Positions 8,001 through 11,379 of a stretch of DNA of 11,379 nucleotides are shown piece by piece; within the stretch, counting starts at the first letter, position 1; every line of letters starts with the position of its first letter. Origin of the DNA: Stramenopiles sp. TOSAG23-2 (Eukaryota; Sar); the NCBI GenBank assembly GCA_900128395.1, contig LT649938.1:1-11379 (forward strand), in the 5' to 3' direction. Under the pieces are notes generated by a model, which saw only the letters and a list, made by a program, of their open reading frames with translations, was not told the origin of the DNA and ran no database searches. Position numbers and translations under genes: made by a program.

Positions 8001-11000
8001 TTAACACGCATGCCGCCAGGTGTACCCGCTTTCTTTTCATGTAAAGCAGCACCACTGGATATATTACCTTCGTAACGCATGTCAAGAATAGCTGCTTCAG
8101 CAATTTTCTGGCTTCTTTCAGCATCTTCGATCATTTTATTCGAGTTTAAAATATTTTGTTCGCTTGTTTTGATACGTTTATTTGCAGCAGTTAAATTCGC
8201 TTCTGCATTTTTCAATAAAGTAGTTGCATTTTTGCCATCAATACTAGCTTGTTTTGCCATTGCTCTTGCACGTACAACCCTTTGAAGTGCATCTCTTGCA
8301 GTTGCATTTGCATCTTGTTTACGTGCGTTTAAACTTTCCATCTCAGCTTGTAATTTGGATAATTCAGTTACACTAAAGTTCAAACGTTTCTCAGTCGTAG
8401 CAAGTATTTTCTCTGAAGCATTGACTTTTTTCTCTGCTTGTGCAACTTGTCCTTTCACACCTGCAATTGTTGCTTGATCTTGATTGCCTGCAGTAGCACT
8501 TTTCAACACATTTTCTTCCGTAACAGCTTCTGCTTCTTCTGCTTTCAAATTGCTTTTGTCTTTTTTCAATTGTGATGTTAAGGATGAAACAATACTGTCC
8601 AGACTTTCGACTTGGATTTTATGTCTTTGAATTTTACCAGTGACTTCTTTCAACTCTTCCAATGCCTCTTTGCGATTTTTAAATGCTGCTTTTGCTAAAA
8701 CTTCTGAATTACGTGCTAGGCGAGTTGCATTTGCAATGCGGCCTTGTGCTACTTTCATCAACGTCAAAGCAGTGTTTTTTGATTTGGTAGAATGTCCTCG
8801 TGTAATGTATGCATCTCTACGGATTTGTTTTGCTTTTTCCGTTTGGTTTTTGCTCAATTCAGAATAATTTTGTGCAATGTTGGCACTTTTCTCTGCTTTG
8901 ATTCTAGCATGCATTGCTATCGCAGCTTCATTGGCATCGTTGGTCGCATCATTGAAGCGTTGGCATGCAACACGTGCATTGGATACCAATAATGCTTTTT
9001 TCGCTTCCATTTCTGGTGCCATATCAAGCTCAATGAAAGATGTTTCATTTGCCTCTGTTTCATTTGCCTTTTCAAATTTCTTCAATTTGAACACAGCATG
9101 GTCACAAGCACGTTTCCATGCATCTGCTGATTTGCGCAATTTTAAAATACTTTCAAAACTAGATGGGTCATCTTCTGGTGCATCGTCTTGCATTGGGTAG
9201 GTATATGTAATACCAACACCAAACCACATTTCACCACCATCAACACTACCTTGCACGGTAACTGATTGTGGCATAGAGACGCCATTTTCAACTTGTGCAG
9301 GTGGAGTGCATTTTAAATATTGCCCAATTTTTTTCGTAACAGGATCTTTTCCACGTACCATGACACCAGATACAACGCGATCCATAAATTTACAACGATA
9401 AAAATCCGATTGTGCCGCTACTTGTAAATTTTCTGATTTGAACAATGCAGGTGCTAATGTTTTACCATCTACTTGGAAACTACCTTTGATTGGTCCAGGG
9501 ATCAAAACAGGTTCGCCTTTTGCGCCTTGCTCTTCTGCTTTTTTCTCTGCTTCCTTTGCAGTCAATTCTTCAATTGCTTTTGCATGTTGTTCCTTAATCG
9601 AATCCATCGTGGATTCATGTTTGTTTACAATATTTGTATGGTGTACCTTACGATCTTTACGAAGTGCTTTCAATTGTTCATGATGTTGCGAAGCAACACG
9701 TTCCATTGCATCTTGATGTTGTGATAAGATTAATTTTACTTTATCCTCGTTCACATTTTTCTCACTTTTACCACCATTAATAGCATTGACACTTTCTTCC
9801 GTTTCCATCGATGCCTTTTGGTTTGCATGTCTTTTCTTTGCCTCTGCTAAACTTTTAACATGTCGTACATGAATTTTGTTTAAACTTGCTTCGTGTGCTA
9901 AATGAATTTTTGCCAATGCTTCTTTATGAGTTGCATGTATTAAATCAACGGCACCATTTCTTGCTGCTTGTATGACTTCATCTAACGTTCCCGCTTTTGG
10001 TCCCATGTATGCTCTTGCAACTGCATTTTTAATCTTTGCCAATGCATTTTCATGTTGTGCTTTCACGTGTTCCATACTTGCTTTGTGTGTTGCAACTACA
10101 CGTCTCACAGCAGCAGTATGTGCTGGTGATTGTGGTTTAGATGTTGCAATGATTTTAGCTAAACCGGCTATACGTGATCTAATCTCTTCTAATTCTGGTT
10201 TTACTTTATCACCCATGCGTAAAATATCCATCGTTGCGGCGGATACTGGTTTCAATCCATTCAAGCAACGTGTACATTTACCTGTCTTGCTATCTGTTTC
10301 TGCGCACTTTAAACTACAACCATTATTTTTTAACAAAGCTTTGCGTTCTACCGCATTAATGGTAGCTAAACGTTGTGGTAACTTTGCCATAGCAAATGTC
10401 TTTGCTAAAACTTTTTCTACATTGCCTTTCTTCTCTTTCAAGACAGCTAACATTCTCACAACAGTTTCGCGGTTGTTTGTCAAACGAGTGATCAAACGAG
10501 AGAATAATGATGCTTGTAACTCACATTCTTTCGTTGTATCCATTAATAATTTTGTTTCTGCTTCATATACTTTACGTAAAGCACTTAATGCATCTTCTGA
10601 TAGTGGTAACTTTAAATTGTTATTTTGTACAATCTTATGATTTACTTTTGCCAATTCTTTCTTATCTTTTTCAATTTCACTTTGCAAACTTTCTTGTAAA
10701 TCATTTGCTTTACTATTAGTCTTCTTCCTATCATCACTACTCCTACGCACTGCTACTACGTTTTTATGTTTATTCCTATTTTTACTATTACTATTAGCAT
10801 TTAATAAGTTATTATTATCATCAATCTTATTATTGCTTTTGAAACCAACCAACTCCAACAAGGATGTAGCTAAGCTTTTCGTTGCTTTGCTTTCCAATTG
10901 TCTGGTAGCATTTAAAAGTCTACCTTTGGTTGCTTTCAATTTGGTACTAGCACGTTCCGTTTGTAAACGACATGACGTTTCCATAGCTGAACGTTCCTTC

Positions 11001-11206
11001 AATAAAGTATTAAGTTCTTTATGAAGTCTTGTTTGTATACCAGTTAATTGATCTTCCGCATTTTGTAAAGGTTGCTCCTCTCCTAATAATTTATTTGCTA
11101 ATACTTCTAACTCTGCTTTCATCGATAACTCAGATGAGTTAACATGTGAAAACGTTGCTACTAATAATATTAAACAACATATCAAAAGGTTATATACGGA
11201 TGTCAT
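2039..11206 (-). CDS. giant secreted multidomain coiled-coil / Gly-X-Thr protein, probable extracellular matrix or adhesive protein
   Basis: One uninterrupted frame of 3055 residues ending in TAA at 2039-2041. The first ATG is at 11206, with A at -3 and no upstream ATG in the leader. The frame runs upstream only to a TTG at 11275, which is not a credible eukaryotic start. Domains in order: signal peptide 1-24; coiled coil with Asn-rich insert to about 290; four-Cys cluster 297-314; His-containing 11-residue repeats 370-548; IPT/TIG-like domain 600-670; coiled coil about 680-1080; Gly-X-Thr tract 1127-1174; Cys motif 1240-1266; Gly-X-Thr 1286-1297; coiled coil 1300-1490; SEA-like domain 1521-1675; Gly-X-Thr 1679-1687; coiled coils to about 2180; polybasic 2351-2363; Gly-X-Thr 2368-2393 and 2414-2425; hairpins 2442-2680; Link-like domain about 2765-2870; Gly-rich tail ending DLFF. 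Ala, Lys and Glu dominate and at least twenty N-X-S/T sequons are visible. There is no later membrane segment or GPI signal. A structural matrix role is inferred; no enzyme motif is seen. Confidence 0.85.
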   Translation of the reverse strand: MTSVYNLLICCLILLVATFSHVNSSELSMKAELEVLANKLLGEEQPLQNAEDQLTGIQTRLHKELNTLLKERSAMETSCRLQTERASTKLKATKGRLLNATRQLESKATKSLATSLLELVGFKSNNKIDDNNNLLNANSNSKNRNKHKNVVAVRRSSDDRKKTNSKANDLQESLQSEIEKDKKELAKVNHKIVQNNNLKLPLSEDALSALRKVYEAETKLLMDTTKECELQASLFSRLITRLTNNRETVVRMLAVLKEKKGNVEKVLAKTFAMAKLPQRLATINAVERKALLKNNGCSLKCAETDSKTGKCTRCLNGLKPVSAATMDILRMGDKVKPELEEIRSRIAGLAKIIATSKPQSPAHTAAVRRVVATHKASMEHVKAQHENALAKIKNAVARAYMGPKAGTLDEVIQAARNGAVDLIHATHKEALAKIHLAHEASLNKIHVRHVKSLAEAKKRHANQKASMETEESVNAINGGKSEKNVNEDKVKLILSQHQDAMERVASQHHEQLKALRKDRKVHHTNIVNKHESTMDSIKEQHAKAIEELTAKEAEKKAEEQGAKGEPVLIPGPIKGSFQVDGKTLAPALFKSENLQVAAQSDFYRCKFMDRVVSGVMVRGKDPVTKKIGQYLKCTPPAQVENGVSMPQSVTVQGSVDGGEMWFGVGITYTYPMQDDAPEDDPSSFESILKLRKSADAWKRACDHAVFKLKKFEKANETEANETSFIELDMAPEMEAKKALLVSNARVACQRFNDATNDANEAAIAMHARIKAEKSANIAQNYSELSKNQTEKAKQIRRDAYITRGHSTKSKNTALTLMKVAQGRIANATRLARNSEVLAKAAFKNRKEALEELKEVTGKIQRHKIQVESLDSIVSSLTSQLKKDKSNLKAEEAEAVTEENVLKSATAGNQDQATIAGVKGQVAQAEKKVNASEKILATTEKRLNFSVTELSKLQAEMESLNARKQDANATARDALQRVVRARAMAKQASIDGKNATTLLKNAEANLTAANKRIKTSEQNILNSNKMIEDAERSQKIAEAAILDMRYEGNISSGAALHEKKAGTPGGMRVNADVLRTTGDILGSKAVPNLMKEEPGTIEPAGRRVGPAIDHSDSGFGEMPDKEDDDEETGGTGGTAMTGMTGLTGISGASGSTGATGATGAFGAASTGVSGASGMGADFAAALAIEKRTMNLKDKAAVNELALQKKNKKVEVLDDAMLGIPKRRNNHPVTEAMISSSLKKGCDWKNEGMLWCESLGRCYEPKTEDGSCTDKPGQLPTEISPLTASMMTGATGSTGSTGGEDVAPIDVESADMVDTVKQIEKEGEKAEKLETVDKENAAKLKDESKLLKLQIQKAQKEGNKEEQKQLKKRLDVATDTMAKKEADTINAKRTLGKVETTIKTAVESETKRLLKEEQQEKDATTALKQRMREAQDKNTPGAVSDAEQQKDEVADIQQVEQSEKEKLSRVKEALNTLKSKDVDGIKKQEELEKSTKSVLDTVNEDDKPSAEHISVLKRFPKRLRSKVSLTLGGYSAESFDEEAKLQVRNVIAEIADVDVTQVNILSYKDPLQEDANNGGKDADGEEATGPKSGIDDAVDEFIELSSDSYISMDGFLQLGNASIVGIDIEFEIAAPSVAVAASIDTKFKEQLKKPDDLLAMFKGSGLKHVTQVKIDFKLAQVVSATGATGATGAANEDPSMTGGAKNATDGNKIDDVAKDENQRTNDHLIKQETVRLQKLISKDEASLRKLEIAMHKAIAEGDNVTVAKISSQIRPIRKKLIQLRKDDASVQGSAAQVDVVTPQVHAAVTAQNKALKKRCKNDCENGVVSESKKVDYELLAKKTQNEVARVAQINYERAQKGLPPLPVEPEEKLNKKPKHAVVVPPLKAGKAKSHGDIEADAGILSTDTPYQKALKRKAASGRFIEQAQVGDRNGTAREQQAGTNFGNVKKDLVKALAEVDAAGKNLYLRELDLENGCGGANNPSEFKSLEEHCKEEVEKAKLRVKAANASVPMTKGKFMHAIIAWQETKKSKKVAAAVLKQANAHYQYLTRVVNKFELQHQLEKLKGDLQVADGALRAALALKKTANDTDDKNLTSNVANRRASVSALHSEIANVTEDIQDIGLAIKAAQSKYAMAEAGQKAIRVAAEKTLADYVHQERGARALEMVMAQEETALDVQRDEEKDAETAAEARRQAASGATGADGGVEATGNAAPKLDVEAITGAAASGMTGNSATAIEARQVMAKAKAKKKMLEASKNESVAEETVDGLNKSATGGSAEGEHRISVELKKQRLIKAAKAAKLAQEAIDGPRAENDKSDEELAAEKEAEKKAAKLVEETERSATAATGSTEAVNKTSKKVKAPKKPKKKKVPTVTGRTGSASTGGTGGTGGTGGTGATGAVEAEAEKLFNQGQLNVGVASTGATGATGATGAVNTPPPAPKQIVYAIKMRKRIENDLNNLIVEKPRLNKELAAAQLVYAQTMQKSRADPSLGDAIVIDADNRVKAAKTAVDNLQKKINVASANADAARDKVTETKAVLKAAGMDSVVKGLPLEEKKENVVDLPKVVAINPRDAPETKELKNVLVKTLLAVPKAKSSLYHINEKLVKALSECKYARREADSAKAEYDEKVKQYGASPQAEDASVVSGANERANATAMLVIKRCDLVASLQDDANKTTIAVEKTEEKARHARLALDAFLSAKSASFKNGAGPIPRRFMKEKDFEAEKVGIEKAIESSVDPKDLLPIGSTPLAILEKLGINNEKVDSPLQKAIWYAKGQFTFAQAAAKCRAPIKGVNMKAHVCSEEEVRNSMSGGFDVCACGFTSTVPVKAGKAKYGAASGFNVFIASMKGEGCGTANEGGYCNFQKKTGIYCCSDLKDGKLSTIELNGKTPIVNVDGSVTLGDGSAPVTGSDEVQTTGLKELIRQGDEKTKARAVPVQPVVIKAIDNKTNVDTIRKMVQERKKKIIDAEKKNVTQQVPEELGATGGSVPKPIHASGATGLGKSPNDGGISGAQGPVKVAAAETGSKGEDQEPKVGASTSTGGAVSKDEAADRKLVLSPRADLFF
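2597..2914 (-). other. C-terminal eight-Cys Link / C-type-lectin-like domain
   Basis: Residues about 2765-2870 of the giant protein. The segment starts with FTFAQAAAKC, like the first helix of Link (hyaluronan-binding) domains, which has an F-x-x-A-x-x-x-C pattern. It continues with an EEEV helix and a GFDVCACGFTS core that resembles the Link core G-F/L-x-x-C-x-A-G-W. It ends with Cys-Gly and a Gly-rich loop to a final Cys-Cys pair. Cysteines are at 2779, 2793, 2809, 2811, 2844, 2853, 2863 and 2864, enough for four disulfides. If it has the lectin-like fold it may bind polysaccharide. The assignment is pattern-based and the canonical Trp after C-x-x-G is Phe here. Confidence 0.45.
3932..3967 (-). 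repeat. Gly-Ala-Thr tract 5 (GAT)n
   Basis: Residues 2414-2425, TGATGATGATGA: perfect Gly-Ala-Thr triplets encoded by near-identical 9-bp DNA units. It sits 20 residues after tract 4 and just before a PPPAP spacer that leads into a long helical hairpin. Confidence 0.85.
4028..4105 (-). repeat. Gly-X-Thr tract 4 (mainly Gly-Gly-Thr)
   Basis: Residues 2368-2393. It starts TGRTGSAST, followed by four GGT triplets, then GAT and GA. The DNA is a tandem array of nine-base units (plus strand CCGCCAGTT and close variants), so copy number may vary between alleles. A polybasic segment lies immediately before it. Confidence 0.85.
4118..4156 (-). other. Lys/Pro polybasic segment
   Basis: Residues 2351-2363: KKVKAPKKPKKKK, ten lysines in thirteen residues, directly before Gly-X-Thr tract 4. 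In a secreted protein this is unlikely to be a nuclear signal. It could bind anionic polysaccharide or silica, or be a site of proprotein-type cleavage. The last two ideas are inference only. Confidence 0.6.
4610..4633 (-). repeat. minor Gly-X-Thr segment
   Basis: Residues 2192-2199, GATGADGG, followed over the next 30 residues by scattered ATGN, ITGA and MTGN triplets. This is a degenerate version of the better Gly-X-Thr tracts and marks the break between two coiled-coil blocks. Confidence 0.5.
4832..5083 (-). other. helical hairpin module of the giant protein
   Basis: Residues about 2042-2125: a long heptad-like helix (QHQLEKLKGDLQVADGAL), an Asn/Asp-rich break (TANDTDDKNLTSN), then ANRR and a second helix. 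Segments starting near residues 2442 (about 3617-3883) and 2580 (about 3170-3470) show the same plan: helix, acidic or Gly/Pro break, A/D-N-x-R, helix. They may be diverged copies of one roughly 90-100-residue antiparallel coiled-coil unit. Identity is low and the boundaries are approximate. Confidence 0.35.
6146..6172 (-). repeat. Gly-Ala-Thr tract 3
   Basis: Residues 1679-1687, TGATGATGA, directly after the SEA-like domain. It acts as the spacer between that domain and the next coiled coil. Confidence 0.8.
6182..6646 (-). other. SEA-like alpha/beta domain with acidic insert
   Basis: Residues about 1521-1675. The segment begins VSLTLGGYSAESF and then an amphipathic helix (EEAKLQVRNVIAEIADVD) and a beta strand (VTQVNILSY). 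An acidic, Asn/Gly-rich insert follows (about 1565-1595), then a strand VGIDIEFEIA, a helix with a KFKEQLKKPDDLLAMF segment, and a final VTQVKIDFKLA strand. The order (strand, helix of the 'F..A.A..agv..s.V.I' type, strand, insert, strand, helix, strand) resembles SEA-like domains common in secreted algal proteins. The family name is my best match, not a confirmed hit. Confidence 0.4.
7316..7351 (-). repeat. Gly-X-Thr tract 2
   Basis: Residues 1286-1297, TGATGSTGSTGG, between the compact Cys motif and a long charged coiled coil. It is short and again has no proline. Confidence 0.8.
7409..7489 (-). other. compact four-Cys motif (C-x9-C-x5-C-x9-C with WCESLGRC)
   Basis: Residues 1240-1266, Cys at 1240, 1250, 1256 and 1266, with core GMLWCESLGRCYEP. 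It resembles the 'WCES..KC..P' motif I recall from secreted proteins of algae and from large DNA viruses, usually ending in P-W-E-x-x-C. The spacing suggests two disulfides in a very small fold. It is flanked on both sides by Gly-X-Thr tracts. Function unknown. Confidence 0.5.
7685..7828 (-). repeat. Gly-X-Thr tract 1, the longest collagen-like tract
   Basis: Residues 1127-1174. Triplets run GGT, GGT, (AMT), GMT, GLT, GIS, GAS, GST, GAT, GAT, then become irregular (GAF, GAA, STG, VSG, ASG, MG). It contains no proline. The tract follows an acidic PDKEDDDEE linker. Position three is nearly always Thr or Ser, which would suit O-glycosylation along the chain. Confidence 0.85.
9197..9409 (-). other. 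IPT/TIG-like beta-sandwich domain
   Basis: Residues about 600-670: a YRCKFMDRVVSG strand, then LKCTPPA, then VTVQGSVDGGEMWF, and finally ITYTYP. Cys605 and Cys633 are placed as in extracellular IPT-type domains, where the plan is C-x-F ... C-x-x-P ... V-x-V-S-x-D-G-G ... F-x-Y. Those domains are immunoglobulin-like and usually structural or binding modules. The match rests on this pattern. Confidence 0.5.
9563..10099 (-). repeat. histidine-marked 11-residue (hendecad) coiled-coil repeats
   Basis: Residues 370-548. Consensus is [ILV]-x-x-x-H-x-x-[AS]-[LMI]-x-x. Histidines fall exactly 11 residues apart at 374/385, at 427/438/449/460 and at 497/508/(Arg519)/530/541. The aliphatic position is likewise periodic: 423/434/445 and 493/504/515/526/537/548. 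Examples are IHLAHEASLNK and IKEQHAKAIEE. Eleven-residue periodicity defines hendecad coiled coils with little supercoil. The register breaks at 392-421 and 469-489, giving three blocks. Confidence 0.8.
10265..10318 (-). other. four-Cys cluster
   Basis: Residues 297-314: CSLKC, then a ten-residue interval to CTRC (Cys at 297, 301, 311, 314), followed by LNGLKP. It recalls one unit of furin-like or surface-protein Cys-rich repeats (C-x-x-C with GKCTKC-type ends). In the secretory pathway two disulfides are more likely than zinc binding. Confidence 0.45.
11135..11206 (-). other. N-terminal signal peptide
   Basis: The first 24 residues, MTSVYNLLICCLILLVATFS plus HVNS, have a hydrophobic core of about 13 residues (7-19) followed by a polar, small-residue stretch suitable for cleavage near residue 20-24. 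The n-region has no positive charge, which is unusual but tolerated. The following sequence is highly charged coiled coil, so a signal peptide fits better than a membrane anchor. Confidence 0.75.
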
Positions 11207-11379
11207 TTTTTTTAAATCAAATCTCTCGTCGTTTTTTTTAACTACTATAGATATATTCCTAAAATCAAACAACAAAAATTAATTATAAAATTAATATGTT
11301 CTTCCCCTATAAGATTTATATATATATATATTCACGTGTGTCGCACACCAAACTATCAATGTAAATATAAATATATTCC
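11207..11379 (-). promoter_or_regulatory. leader and proximal promoter of the giant gene (TATA-like element, CACGTG box)
   Basis: On the minus strand a TATAAA (complement of 11315-11320) sits at the edge of a (TA)n run, about 110 nt before the ATG. Just upstream is the palindrome CACGTG (11333-11338), a typical bHLH/bZIP target. No ATG occurs on the minus strand between the TATA-like element and 11206, so the first-ATG start is clean. The leader is A-rich, with AAAAAA directly before the ATG. Functional status is inferred. Confidence 0.4.

Noticed and set aside
9972-10640. Plus-strand open frame of 222 codons
   Set aside because: Antisense shadow of the His-hendecad and N-terminal coiled-coil region. 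It is rich in Phe/Ser/Leu/Cys with no recognisable domain.
2039-11206. Intracellular motor or SMC-type coiled-coil protein
   Set aside because: It has a signal peptide, numerous N-glycosylation sequons, paired Cys modules and Gly-X-Thr tracts, and no ATPase motifs (no Walker A or B seen).
11207-11275. N-terminal extension of the giant protein to a TTG at 11275
   Set aside because: It lacks an ATG and would bury the signal peptide behind 23 charged residues. The first ATG, at 11206, is followed by a good signal peptide.

Overview
The window looks like nuclear DNA of a unicellular eukaryote, most likely a stramenopile (ochrophyte) alga. That placement is inferred, not proven. The reasons are AT-rich intergenic DNA with homopolymers and microsatellites, a short spliceosomal intron with a perfect TACTAAC branch point, and an MBD4-type DNA glycosylase carrying an N-terminal motif I associate with nuclear proteins of algae, plants and fungi. 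A giant secreted protein mixing coiled coils, Gly-X-Thr tracts and small extracellular domains points the same way. I see no bacterial operon structure, tRNA, rRNA, CRISPR array or transposon.

Layout: 1-612 is the upstream region of the first gene. It holds no convincing gene, but has a candidate 5'-UTR intron at 475-569. From 613 to 1713 (+ strand) lies a two-exon gene for a 332-residue MBD4-like mismatch-specific DNA glycosylase, whose first exon (40 nt) is too short to appear as an ORF. Positions 1714-2038 are a tail-to-tail intergenic region that contains an unexplained coding-like stretch at 1787-1939. Positions 2039-11206 (- strand) are one uninterrupted reading frame of 3055 residues from the first ATG. 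Positions 11207-11379 are its leader and proximal promoter, with a TATA-like element and a CACGTG box.

The giant protein is the main discovery. In order it has a signal peptide, an N-terminal coiled coil with an Asn-rich insert, a small four-Cys cluster and two blocks of 11-residue repeats with a histidine at one fixed position. These are followed by an IPT/TIG-like beta domain, a long Ala/Lys/Glu coiled coil, a proline-free collagen-like Gly-X-Thr tract, a compact W-C-E-S-L Cys motif and a second Gly-X-Thr tract. Next come another coiled coil, a SEA-like alpha/beta domain with an acidic insert, a third Gly-X-Thr tract, and more coiled-coil hairpins. The C-terminal third has a Lys/Pro polybasic tract, two further Gly-X-Thr tracts, two more helical hairpins, an eight-Cys Link/C-type-lectin-like domain and a Gly-rich tail. 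It has no transmembrane segment after the signal peptide and carries many N-glycosylation sequons. I infer a fibrous extracellular matrix, cell-wall or adhesive protein. I recognise no named gene for it.

The two genes have no evident functional link. One is a nuclear repair enzyme and the other a secreted structural protein; they only share a short convergent 3' region.
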